DNA of 56,521 nucleotides from Acidobacteriota bacterium. GTDB lineage: Bacteria > Acidobacteriota > Terriglobia > Acidiferrales > UBA7541. The position numbers and the translations under genes are program-made. The notes beneath the pieces were generated by a model. That model did no database searches. It was not told the DNA's origin and saw only the letters and a program-made list of their open reading frames with translations. The stretch covers positions 1-56,521 of the forward strand of contig JAJYLB010000024.1 of NCBI GenBank assembly GCA_021788095.1. The letters run 5' to 3'. Below, in pieces: positions 7,985 to 15,561 of the stretch (position 1 is the first letter of the stretch; the number at the start of each line of letters is the position of its first letter).

Positions 7985-10474
7985 GTGCTCGTTGATCGTG
8001 TCGATTTTTTCCGCTTAGACGCGAGTCGGAAGCTCGACCCACAACGGCGGTCCGAGCTAGGCCAATTCATGACCCCGCCCGCGACGGCACGACTCATGGC
8101 ATCCATGTTTCAGGCTGGAGCCGACGCTCTCACGTTGTTGGACGCGGGGGCTGGGGTAGGCTCACTGACGGCGGCCTTCGTAGACGAAATTTGCCGCCGT
8201 GCTCGCAAGCCAAAGAGCCTTCATGCAACGGCGTACGAGGTTGACCGCGCCCTGATCGAATATCTCCGGGCCACCCTCGATGAATGCCGGAAGACTTGTG
8301 AAAAGAGCGGCGTCGCATTTGGCTTCGAGGTGATCGAGCGCGATTTCATTGAGGACGGCGTATGCAAATTGAGTCAAGAGATGTTCGATCCAGTTGAGCG
8401 TTTCAACTGTGCGATCCTCAATCCTCCGTATAGAAAAATCAACAGTGATTCCCAAACACGATTTGCTCTGAGGGAAATCGGCGTTGAGACCTCTAATCTG
8501 TACACCGGGTTTTTGTCCGTCGTGCTGATGCTTCTTGCTGAAGGGGGCGAGCTTGTCGCGATTACTCCGAGGAGCTTCTGCAACGGGCCATATTTCAGGC
8601 CATTCCGAAAACTCGTCCTGGGCACGCTCGCAATTCGCCGCATCCACGTTTTCGAGTCCCGACAGGTCGCATTCGGTGAGGACGGCGTGCTGCAAGAAAA
8701 CGTGATTTTCCAAGGTGTCAAGGGCGGGAACGAGAACCTCCGCGTGACTGTTTCCTCAAGCACGGGCCCAGAGGATGAGTTTTCCTCCATACGAGAGGCA
8801 GCTTATGAGGAAGTCGTCCGCCCGGATGATCCAGAGAGTTTCATTCACATCGTTGCTGACGAGCTGGGGGCAACTGTTGGTGAATCATTGGGCCGGTTGT
8901 CCTGGACGCTGGGAGAGCATGATCTTGAGGTGTCAACCGGGCGCGTGGTCGATTTCCGCGCAACAAAATATCTGAGGCGCGCTCCTGGGGCAGACACCGT
9001 ACCCCTCATCTATCCGCGCAATTTTGAGAAAGGTTTTGTTAAGTGGCCCAAGCCGGGGGGAAGGAAGGCCCAAGCGATTGCAGTTGCCCATGATCGGGAG
9101 GGCTTGCTTGTCCCGCAGGGGATCTACGTGCTGGTAAAGCGGTTCTCTGCGAAAGAGGAAGAAAGACGAGTCGTTGCCGCCCTGTATGAGCCGAGCCTCG
9201 TGGAGGCAGAGTTTGTTGGCTTTGAAAACCACTTGAACTACTTTCACCGGAACGGCGGTGGTTTGCCCCTCAAGCTGGCAAAGGGCCTTGCTGCGTTTCT
9301 CAACTCTACCCTTGTGGACCTGTATTTCCGACAGTTCAGCGGTCACACGCAAGTAAATGCAACCGACCTCAGGAGTTTGAAATACCCGACCCGCTCACAG
9401 CTTGAGGCTCTTGGGTTAAGGATCGGGGGGCAATTTCCAGATCAGGAAACCATTGACCGTTACGTCAAGGAGGCGCTTAACTTGGCAGACGATTCTGGCA
9501 TCACGGATCCCGTGAAAGCGAAGAAAAGGGTTGGAGAAGCGCTGCGCATCCTGAAGGACTTAGGTCTCCCGCGCGAGCAACAAAACGAGCGCTCCGCTCT
9601 CACGCTCCTTTCGTTGCTCGACGTCAGGCCTGATACGCTGTGGGCCGAAGCCGGGGAGCCTCTAATGGGCATAACGCCGATGATGGAATTTTTCCGCGCG
9701 CACTACGGAAAGAACTATGCCCCCAATACCCGCGAGACTGTGCGTCGCCAAACGATTCACCAGTTTCTTGACGGCGGTATCGTGAGGATCAACCCCGACG
9801 ACCCCACGCGGCCAACTAATAGCCCATACGCCGTGTATCAGATCGAACCCCGCCTCCTGAATCTGCTGAGAGCATTCGGCACCCCACGGTGGGAGGAGGG
9901 TCTAAAGGGGCATCTGACCTCTATCGAAACTCTAAGGAAGCGGTACGCCCAAGAGCGTGCCATGAAGCGCATTCCCATCGAGGTGGCGAAAGGGAAGACA
10001 ATTACGCTATCGCCCGGGGGCCAGAACACCCTCGTTGAGAGAATCATCAAGGACTTCTGCGAGCTTTTTGTCACCGGGGGAAAACTTGTGTACGTAGGCG
10101 ATACGGATGAGAAATGGGCGTACTTTGACTGCGAATTGCTAAGATCGCTTGGTGTGACGATTGAAGCTCACGGAAAAATGCCTGACGTTGTCGCCTACCA
10201 CAGGGACAAGAAGTGGCTGGTGCTGGTCGAGGCGGTGACGAGCCACGGACCCGTAAATCCCAAGAGACGCGGTGAACTGAAGAGACTGTTTCGGGGTTGT
10301 GAAGCAGGCCTCGTTTTTGTGACGGCATTTCTTAGCCGTTCGGCGATGCTCAAATATCTGGGTGATATTTCGTGGGAGACCGAAGTGTGGGTTGCGGATG
10401 CTCCGACGCATCTTATCCATTTTAACGGCGAACGCTTCCTCGGCCCGTACGAAGGCCGCGGAAATGAGACGTGA
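7985..10474 (+). CDS. Single-chain restriction-modification protein: N6-adenine methyltransferase fused to BsuBI/PstI-type endonuclease
   Basis: An 829-residue fusion. The N-terminal part has SAM motif I (LLDAGAGVGSL, about 50-60) and catalytic motif IV NPPY (about 149-152), typical of Eco57I/BsuBI-class adenine methylases, with target recognition probably in the middle. From about residue 568 it matches the BsuBI/PstI endonuclease family: a DNA-binding helical region (FFRAHYGKNYAPNTRETVRR), then the nuclease core with PDVVAYHRDKKW and LVEAVTSHGP, the presumed D...E metal site. In the named BsuBI and PstI systems these are two separate proteins. GTG 7985 is chosen for its AGGGAG ribosome site and for removing a shadow extension. 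The gene looks clearly less GC-rich than its neighbours, suggesting transfer. Family members recognise CTGCAG; the target here is unknown. Confidence 0.87.
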   Translation: MLVDRVDFFRLDASRKLDPQRRSELGQFMTPPATARLMASMFQAGADALTLLDAGAGVGSLTAAFVDEICRRARKPKSLHATAYEVDRALIEYLRATLDECRKTCEKSGVAFGFEVIERDFIEDGVCKLSQEMFDPVERFNCAILNPPYRKINSDSQTRFALREIGVETSNLYTGFLSVVLMLLAEGGELVAITPRSFCNGPYFRPFRKLVLGTLAIRRIHVFESRQVAFGEDGVLQENVIFQGVKGGNENLRVTVSSSTGPEDEFSSIREAAYEEVVRPDDPESFIHIVADELGATVGESLGRLSWTLGEHDLEVSTGRVVDFRATKYLRRAPGADTVPLIYPRNFEKGFVKWPKPGGRKAQAIAVAHDREGLLVPQGIYVLVKRFSAKEEERRVVAALYEPSLVEAEFVGFENHLNYFHRNGGGLPLKLAKGLAAFLNSTLVDLYFRQFSGHTQVNATDLRSLKYPTRSQLEALGLRIGGQFPDQETIDRYVKEALNLADDSGITDPVKAKKRVGEALRILKDLGLPREQQNERSALTLLSLLDVRPDTLWAEAGEPLMGITPMMEFFRAHYGKNYAPNTRETVRRQTIHQFLDGGIVRINPDDPTRPTNSPYAVYQIEPRLLNLLRAFGTPRWEEGLKGHLTSIETLRKRYAQERAMKRIPIEVAKGKTITLSPGGQNTLVERIIKDFCELFVTGGKLVYVGDTDEKWAYFDCELLRSLGVTIEAHGKMPDVVAYHRDKKWLVLVEAVTSHGPVNPKRRGELKRLFRGCEAGLVFVTAFLSRSAMLKYLGDISWETEVWVADAPTHLIHFNGERFLGPYEGRGNET

Positions 10475-10497
10475 CGAAGTGGAAGGGCCTCTACTGC

Positions 10498-10520
10498 CTC
10501 CAGGGGACGGGTTACAGGTT
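10498..10520 (+). repeat. GGTTACA-type repeat fragment (copy 2)
   Basis: A short piece of the heptamer repeat (CCAGGGGACGGGTTACAGG) lies just behind the restriction-modification gene. Confidence 0.6.
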
Positions 10521-10580
10521 AGAGGGCAGCGGGCAGAGGCTGGAACTGCGAAGGGTGCCCTGTGACAAAAATGTACTAAC

Positions 10581-10617
10581 GTTCACCTTACCACGTAAGT
10601 ACGAGTGTGATAACGTC
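10581..10617 (+). promoter_or_regulatory. Inverted repeats upstream of prlF, candidate operator
   Basis: CTTAC (10587-10591), a 3-nt spacer and GTAAG (10595-10599) form an inverted repeat about 40 bp before the prlF start. It is flanked by AACGTTCAC and GTGTGATAACGT, which are partly complementary. Family antitoxins bind their own promoter, so this is a reasonable operator, but no clean -35/-10 pair is visible. Confidence 0.3.
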
Positions 10618-10636
10618 TCTCCTGGGGAGACAGGCG

Positions 10637-11047
10637 ATGGCGAGTGCCAAAGCCAAGCCAGGACTCGGGGACAAGAAGCAACCTGTGGCCGCAAAGCCGC
10701 GAACTCCCGGGGTATACCATGGCAAGCAGAAGCGGACAGGAAATTCCCTCGGCTTGCGCTTCGAGAAGGCCCTCTTCCAGAGCCATCCTGGGTTCAACGG
10801 AGAAGTGGAAGCTCGCGTCATCGGCCGCGGGCGGATGCTGGTGGTTGCGCGCGCGGAGCCCAAGAGAAAGCCCGCAGAGGAAGACCCCGTGCTCTCCTCC
10901 TTCATGAGTTTTCTGGCGGCTGACATGCAGCGCTCTCCGGAGCAGATCAAGCCGCCCGATGCCGGGGATCTGGCACGCGCTCGCAGACTGGTCGGGGGCG
11001 TGGATACCTCTCCAGAGGAAGATTTGGGGGACGAGGCGCTGCTCTAA
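10637..11047 (+). CDS. prlF: PrlF-family antitoxin
   Basis: A 136-residue antitoxin of the PrlF/SohA family (AbrB-like swapped-hairpin DNA-binding fold). The fold core is RTGNSLGLRFEKAL followed by EVEARVIGRGRMLVVAR. The C-terminal family signature reads DPVLSSFMSFLAADMQ and then DLARARRLVGGVD. It should neutralise the YhaV-type toxin encoded immediately downstream and repress the operon. ATG 10637 has a good ribosome site (GGGGAGA, 7 nt upstream). An upstream GTG/ATC reading adds about 10 residues and is less likely. It lies behind the restriction-modification gene, as toxin-antitoxin pairs often do in defence islands. Confidence 0.85.
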   Translation: MASAKAKPGLGDKKQPVAAKPRTPGVYHGKQKRTGNSLGLRFEKALFQSHPGFNGEVEARVIGRGRMLVVARAEPKRKPAEEDPVLSSFMSFLAADMQRSPEQIKPPDAGDLARARRLVGGVDTSPEEDLGDEALL

Positions 11048-11806
11048 ATGGAGGTGAACGGCTGGCGGCTGTTTCAATATCCCCTCTTTGAGAGCCAACT
11101 CAAAGAACTGACGGACGCGGTTGAGCAGCTTCCGATCGCGCAGCCGCAGACCTACAAGCGGCATCCGAAAGCGAAGCTGCTGGCAACGACTCACCGCCAT
11201 ATCACGGAAATTATTCCCCGCAACCCCAACGCTCCCGAGTTTCGGCAAGGCGACACCCTGGGGCCGGACAACCGGCACTGGTTTCGGGCGAAATTTCATC
11301 AGCGGTATCGCCTGTTTTTCCGTTTCTCGACGAAGGGCAGAGCGGTCGTGTATGTCTGGGTCGACGATGAATCGACCTTGCGAAGGGCGCGTTCGAAGAC
11401 CGATCCCTACGCGGTTTTCAGGTCGATGCTGGCTGTTGGCGATCCACCAGTCAGCCTTGAGGCCCTGCTGAAGCGGACGAAGCAACTGCGGGAGCCCATG
11501 CGGGGCAGGCCTCGGCGATCACCCAAAAGCGGAAGGCGGGGGATGGAGAGGCAGGTTACAGGGGACTTACGACAGGGGACAGGTTACAGGGGCCGGCGGG
11601 CCGCTCAGGTGGAGGGGGCGGAAGGCGGGGCGGGAGCGGCGGGGGCGCGGCGAATGTGGATGGTGCCGTACGTGCTGGTGAGCGTGAGTTTCGGTCCACC
11701 GGCACCGACCGAGCCTTGGAGAACAGTGGTCGACGATCCCCGGGCGAGTTGTAGGGAAGGGGAAGTAAAGTCGCAGGAGATGTTTCCCGACTTCGCCACG
11801 GCGTAG
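11048..11806 (+). CDS. yhaV: YhaV-family mRNA interferase toxin with abnormal C-terminal extension
   Basis: The first 150 or so residues match YhaV (RelE/ParE-fold ribonuclease): GWRLFQYPLFESQLKEL, TEIIPRNPNAPEFRQGDTLG, HWFRAKFHQRYRLFFRF, SKTDPYAVFRSML. ATG 11048 follows the prlF stop without a gap, so translation is coupled. The family normally ends near residue 150-155. Here the frame continues about 100 more residues through a GGTTACA-type repeat (11550-11592) and into the 3' end of the opposite-strand gene, overlapping it by 202 bp. The extension is low-complexity and is probably the product of a lost stop codon, perhaps from repeat insertion. The toxin may be altered or inactive. Confidence 0.8.
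   Translation: MEVNGWRLFQYPLFESQLKELTDAVEQLPIAQPQTYKRHPKAKLLATTHRHITEIIPRNPNAPEFRQGDTLGPDNRHWFRAKFHQRYRLFFRFSTKGRAVVYVWVDDESTLRRARSKTDPYAVFRSMLAVGDPPVSLEALLKRTKQLREPMRGRPRRSPKSGRRGMERQVTGDLRQGTGYRGRRAAQVEGAEGGAGAAGARRMWMVPYVLVSVSFGPPAPTEPWRTVVDDPRASCREGEVKSQEMFPDFATA
11550..11592 (+). repeat. GGTTACA/GGGGACA heptamer repeat (copy 3)
   Basis: Heptamer-type units (CAGGTTACAGGGGACTTACG then ACAGGGGACAGGTTACAGG) lie at the 3' end of the yhaV frame. Confidence 0.7.
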
Positions 11807-13032
11807 ATGGAGAAGCCAGCGCCGTCAGGAAGAACCAGATCGATGTCTCCCGAGCGGTTGGTGATATCGATATCGCTGCGGGGGGGCACGCTATAGCGGA
11901 CTTGGACGCTGCCGTCGCGATCGAAGAGATGCAGCGCGCCTTGGACGTTTTCCAGTTGGATGTCTTTCTCGCGCGTTTGGAGCGAGACGTTGCCCGGGGT
12001 ATCGGAAAGCTGCAAGCCGGAGGAATCCAGGTCCAATCGGCCGAGGGCGGCGTCAACGCTGAGGGAGGTGCGCCGGGAGTCGAAGGTGAGCCCTCCTCCG
12101 ATCCGGCGAACGCGGATGGGGCCAAAGAACTCGCCCCGGAGAGCGACTGTCCCGCTGACTTCGCCAACGTCGATGCGGTCGCCACGGCCGCTGATGCTGA
12201 CGTTGCCCTTCACCGAATGAATGCGGGCGTCGCCGCTCCGTAACTCCCCGAAAACGTTCGAACCGGCGTGAGAGACGACGACGACGCCCGAGGCGCGCAG
12301 GGAAAGGGCGCCGGCGATGCCATTCACGTGAATATCGCCGCGATCGGTAGAGGCGCTCAAAGCGGCTTCAGGAAATAGGCTGGCATCATAGCTGACGTCC
12401 TCGTTGGCGCTCGCGGGAATGCGCGGGTTCACCTGAACGCCGGAAGCCGTCTGGTCGACGGAGACCGCGGTAGCTTCCGCGAGTTCCTGCGCTCGGGTTC
12501 CCGAGGTGGCACGAACGGTTTTGGTGACGATTACGCTGAGGTTCTGGGCCGGCTGCGGATGCACGTTGATGTTTCCGCCGGGAGTCCAGAGCGAGACCTG
12601 GGCGGAGGGCTCGATAGGGGCGGGGGGCAGGGTGGTGGTGTAGGAGTACGGCGTGGCGAAAGGATCGAATCGGGCGAATGCCGACGGCCAGCCCGGGTGA
12701 AGATGCGCTTCGTGGCTAGCGGCGAGAAAGGCCACGACGATCAACAGAATCAGGAAAAAATCGGCGGCATGGCCGCGCCGCGGCGGGCGCCCGACTACAT
12801 GGGCCGGCAAGTTTGGCGCAGGGGGCGCCGGCGCAGAAGCTGCGGCGCGGCCTTCGGCGAGACGGTCCCAAACCATGACGAGGCCCCAGAGGATCAACAG
12901 CGCGGGCCAGTAGCGAGCCACATCCTCAAAAGGCAAAAGGCCAGGAGCGAGATTGTGAAGCAGGAAGAGCAGGCCGATGAAAACGAGCAGCACGCCGCCG
13001 AAGATGGACCCGCGCCTGTAGCGATAGCTCAT
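11605..13032 (-). CDS. Membrane protein with LiaF-like/DUF5668 N-terminus and DUF4097 beta-helix-like domain
   Basis: A 475-residue envelope protein, last gene of the sigma-factor operon. Two N-terminal hydrophobic segments (about 11-30 and 42-60) form a LiaF/DUF5668-like membrane unit (FIGLLFLLHNLAPGLLPF). After another membrane stretch (FFLILLIVVAFLAA) comes a long DUF4097-type region of repeating short strands (SASTDRGDIHVNGIAGAL, DITNRSGDIDLVLPDG). These domains are common in LiaF/VraT-type envelope-stress regulators. ATG 13032 has AGAGGAAT just upstream; an extended reading to 13095 overlaps the preceding gene and is rejected. The 3' end overlaps the aberrant yhaV frame. Confidence 0.82.
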   Translation of the reverse strand: MSYRYRRGSIFGGVLLVFIGLLFLLHNLAPGLLPFEDVARYWPALLILWGLVMVWDRLAEGRAAASAPAPPAPNLPAHVVGRPPRRGHAADFFLILLIVVAFLAASHEAHLHPGWPSAFARFDPFATPYSYTTTLPPAPIEPSAQVSLWTPGGNINVHPQPAQNLSVIVTKTVRATSGTRAQELAEATAVSVDQTASGVQVNPRIPASANEDVSYDASLFPEAALSASTDRGDIHVNGIAGALSLRASGVVVVSHAGSNVFGELRSGDARIHSVKGNVSISGRGDRIDVGEVSGTVALRGEFFGPIRVRRIGGGLTFDSRRTSLSVDAALGRLDLDSSGLQLSDTPGNVSLQTREKDIQLENVQGALHLFDRDGSVQVRYSVPPRSDIDITNRSGDIDLVLPDGAGFSIYAVAKSGNISCDFTSPSLQLARGSSTTVLQGSVGAGGPKLTLTSTYGTIHIRRAPAAPAPPSAPST

Positions 13033-13039
13033 ATTCCTC

Positions 13040-13249
13040 TCAGGGCCCGACGTGGCCGTGGCTCGAAGCCACGGCCTCGGCCACGAGGATCGCACCGATC
13101 ACGATCAGGATGACCGGCCAGAAATCGCCGAAAGAATAGTGGCTGAAATGTCCTACGAGGAAAAGCGCGCCGATCGTGATGAGTATCGCAGGACCCATCA
13201 CACCATGCGTGCGGCACCGCTGGCAGCCGCAATTTCGCCAAGCCATCAT
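13040..13249 (-). CDS. Small DUF5668/LiaF-like membrane protein
   Basis: A 69-residue protein: a cysteine-rich start (WRNCGCQRC) and two hydrophobic segments (AILITIGALFLVGHF and FWPVILIVIGAILVAEAV) with the FWPVILIVIG signature that also occurs in its operon neighbours. It starts ATGATG, and the first ATG overlaps the upstream stop by 4 bp. The next gene starts 7 bp downstream. It probably works with the other DUF5668 proteins at the inner membrane. The cysteines might bind a metal, but this is not certain. Confidence 0.78.
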   Translation of the reverse strand: MMAWRNCGCQRCRTHGVMGPAILITIGALFLVGHFSHYSFGDFWPVILIVIGAILVAEAVASSHGHVGP

Positions 13250-14091
13250 GTCTGGCTACCCCCTTTCCGCGCCGGCTGCTGGAACCTCCTCCAGAAAAGC
13301 CAGACGCCTAAGCCGATCAGAATCAGAGGCCACCACTCGCTCAGCCATTCCCCCGAGAGCAGCCCGAGATTTCCGAGCAGGAACAGAACACCGATCGCGA
13401 TGAGTACGATGGCGCCCGTGAGCGGGCGGGGCCCGCACGGATCGCACCACTCCGGTACGGCTCGGCCGCCGGCAGGCGGAGTCGTGGCGAATGTCGCCGC
13501 GGAGTGACTAGGCGGCGGTCCGGCGAAAGGCGGCCCGCCAGACTGAGGCGAGGCTGGCGAGGCACCGGGCGAGGGCGCAGCTTGGGGCGCGAAGCCCGCA
13601 GAGGTGGCGCTCGAGACGCCGGAGCTTGCCGCGGCGGCGTGCGGCGGGGCAGGGGAGGGGACGAAATGGGGCGAATAGCCCGCGGCCGCATAGGCTTCCG
13701 CCTGCTTCATTCGCGCGGTGCGGTAGGCTTCGATAGGCATGTAGAAGTAGAAGCAAGCGAGCCCGATACCAAGGAAGGCCGCGAACCCTCCGGATGGCCC
13801 GTTGCTCAGCATGGCAACGAATCCCGCGAAGATGGCGGCGTGGATCAGCGCCTTCACATACTCGGCGTTGTAGACGGCGCCCAAACCCGGAATGAAGCCG
13901 AGAGCGGCGGCGACTCCCGGGCTTGGCGCGCTCACGGGCGGGGAAGGCGGAGTGCCCGCGACCATGGCGGCCAAGCAGGGTTCGCAGTAGAGAACCCCGC
14001 GGACATCGCGAGTACAGTCGGCGCAGAGCGGTTTGCCACAGGTGCGGCAGAAGCCGGTGGCATCCCTATCGGGATGGGTAGCGCATTTCAT
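13246..14091 (-). CDS. B-box-type zinc-finger membrane protein with C-terminal DUF5668 domain
   Basis: A 281-residue protein. The N-terminus is a B-box-like zinc finger (CATHPDRDATGFCRTCGKPL, then CADCTRDVRGVLYCEPC). A hydrophobic pair follows around 60-110 (ALGFIPGLGAVYNAEYVKAL and the FAAFLGIGLACFYFY region), then a proline/alanine-rich linker. The C-terminal DUF5668 unit reads GAIVLIAIGVLFLLGNLG and WPLILIGLGVWLFW. The start overlaps the anti-sigma gene by 4 bp, so it belongs to the ECF operon. It may sense or scaffold envelope stress; this is inferred from neighbours. Confidence 0.82.
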   Translation of the reverse strand: MKCATHPDRDATGFCRTCGKPLCADCTRDVRGVLYCEPCLAAMVAGTPPSPPVSAPSPGVAAALGFIPGLGAVYNAEYVKALIHAAIFAGFVAMLSNGPSGGFAAFLGIGLACFYFYMPIEAYRTARMKQAEAYAAAGYSPHFVPSPAPPHAAAASSGVSSATSAGFAPQAAPSPGASPASPQSGGPPFAGPPPSHSAATFATTPPAGGRAVPEWCDPCGPRPLTGAIVLIAIGVLFLLGNLGLLSGEWLSEWWPLILIGLGVWLFWRRFQQPARKGGSQT

Positions 14092-14711
14092 GCGTGTCTC
14101 CAAGAGGGCGAGTTGGAACGAACTTGAGCCCGGCGTTCCTGCCGGTGGGGATAGAGCTGCTCGATCTGGTCCGGGCTTTTCTTCTGGGCCGGCGCAGCGG
14201 GCGGGGACTCGGCGGGGAAACTGGACTGAATTTCGTAGACCACGCGCAAGTTGCTCAGAAATTCGACACTGCGCGCGTAGGCGAGGTGGACGCGGCGGTT
14301 GGCTTGCATATAGATCTCGACGGGATTCCACGAAGCGAGGGAAGCGGGCGCGCTGCGAGAGTTCGAAGCCGTCACCGCGTGAGCGAGGATCGAGATCGTG
14401 ATCAGAACCACAGCCGCGCCGACGGCGAGGCGCGGCTCGGCCAGGGAAGCGAGCCAAGCCAATCGCTGACGCGGCCGGCGGGCACCGGCACCGGTGGTTC
14501 GCGCGAGGATCTTCGGGACCAGGTAGGGGCCCGGCTCGATCGGCTCGATCCGTCCGAGCGCCGCGACGATTTGGCTGACGTCGCGGGCGAGAGCCTGACA
14601 GGTAGGGCAGGAGGCCACATGGTCGTCGTACTGGGCGCGGTCGGAGGCGCCCAGGGTTCCCTCGAGCGCTTCGAGCAGCCTGTCCTCCGTCTGTGAGCAC
14701 GTCCACGACAT
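14088..14711 (-). CDS. Anti-sigma factor with zf-HC2 zinc-finger domain
   Basis: A 207-residue single-pass protein directly downstream of the ECF sigma gene (3-bp gap). The zinc-binding anti-sigma signature is visible: HVASCPTCQALA (H-x3-C-x2-C) at about residues 31-42. A membrane helix near 95-115 (LAVGAAVVLITISILAHAV) would place the C-terminal half outside the cytoplasm. It should hold the sigma factor inactive until an envelope signal arrives. It is the second gene of a five-gene operon, with 4-bp overlap to the next. Confidence 0.87.
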   Translation of the reverse strand: MSWTCSQTEDRLLEALEGTLGASDRAQYDDHVASCPTCQALARDVSQIVAALGRIEPIEPGPYLVPKILARTTGAGARRPRQRLAWLASLAEPRLAVGAAVVLITISILAHAVTASNSRSAPASLASWNPVEIYMQANRRVHLAYARSVEFLSNLRVVYEIQSSFPAESPPAAPAQKKSPDQIEQLYPHRQERRAQVRSNSPSWRHA

Positions 14712-14714
14712 CGC

Positions 14715-15284
14715 TTATTCCCCTGCTAAACCTATACGTTCCAAGGCCCGCGCCAGTTCAATCCTGCCGCGGTTGATACGGGATTTGACCGTGCCCTCCG
14801 GTACCCCCAGAATCCGCTGGATTTCGCGGTATTCCAGTTCCTGAAGGTCGCGCAGAATCACCGCTTCCCGCAACTCCGGGCGCAATTCGAGCAGGGCCCG
14901 CTCAACGTGGCGGCGCAACTCGCCCTGGCGCGCCAGGCGTTCGGGGCCGGCCTGGGGCGAAGCCTGCTCGGGAGGAGCGCCGGTTTCGTCATCCAGGGAG
15001 CGCGTTTCGCGGTCGTGGCGGGCTCGGCGGTAGTGGTCGATGAGGAGATTGCGGCCCACGCTAGTGACCCAGGTCTTGAAGCTCCCTTCGGCCGGGCGGT
15101 AACTGCCCAGAGTCTGATAGACACGGAGAAAGACGTCCTGGGTCAGGTCTTCGGTTTCCTGCCGGTTTCCGGTGAAGCGGTAGAAGAGCTGATACAGGCG
15201 AGAGGCATGGCGGCGAAGAAGTTCCTCCCAGGCCGACTGATTTCCGGCCAGGCAGAGGTTGACCAGTTGCGTATCGGCGTCCAA
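14715..15284 (-). CDS. ECF RNA polymerase sigma factor (RpoE-like)
   Basis: A 189-residue sigma-70 family protein with region 2 (LYQLFYRFTGNRQETEDLTQ, DVFLRVYQTL, FKTWVTSVGRNLLIDHYRR) and region 4 (LPELREAVILRDLQ-like stretch, then YREIQRILGVPEGTVKSRIN). The start is TTG 15284, because an in-frame stop lies just upstream and no ATG or GTG fits. A GAGAGG ribosome site is 10 nt away. A GGAACTT/CGTTC promoter at 15330-15356 suggests autoregulation. It drives an operon of anti-sigma and envelope proteins. Confidence 0.92.
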   Translation of the reverse strand: MDADTQLVNLCLAGNQSAWEELLRRHASRLYQLFYRFTGNRQETEDLTQDVFLRVYQTLGSYRPAEGSFKTWVTSVGRNLLIDHYRRARHDRETRSLDDETGAPPEQASPQAGPERLARQGELRRHVERALLELRPELREAVILRDLQELEYREIQRILGVPEGTVKSRINRGRIELARALERIGLAGE

Positions 15285-15329
15285 ACAGGCTCAGCCTCTC
15301 GGCACGCACGTTCCGTTCCCACTGCTGAA

Positions 15330-15356
15330 GAACGCAGCGGAAGACGGGAAAGTTCC
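15330..15356 (-). promoter_or_regulatory. Candidate ECF-type autoregulatory promoter
   Basis: On the minus strand, GGAACTT (15356-15350), a 15-bp spacer and CGTTC (15334-15330) resemble the GGAAC/-10 pattern used by RpoE-like sigma factors. It lies about 46 bp before the sigma gene's start. No second site was checked. Confidence 0.4.
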
Positions 15357-15397
15357 ATCATCTTACTGTTGACGGGTGCGAGCGGCAAGAAGAAGAG

Positions 15398-15530
15398 AGG
15401 AGGCAGGGGAGGCAAAGGAGCACGGCGGGACGACGGAAATTCCACCGCAGAGACGCAGAGGGCGCAGAGGAGGCAAAGAGACAGAGTGGGACGACGGAAA
15501 TGCCACTGCGGAGGCGCGGAGGGGTAGGGT
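15398..15530 (+). repeat. CGCAGAG/GCGGAGG purine-rich repeat, internally duplicated
   Basis: The block GGGACGACGGAAATTCCACC, followed by GCAGAGACGCAGAGGGCGC, occurs a second time with GGGACGACGGAAATGCCACT followed by GCGGAGGCGCGGAGGGG. It fills the gap between the sigma operon and the GH127 gene. The gap 15285-15561 also holds the sigma promoter but no gene. Confidence 0.65.
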
Positions 15531-15561
15531 GTCGGCTCTCTCTAACACCCTCGCTCGGATA

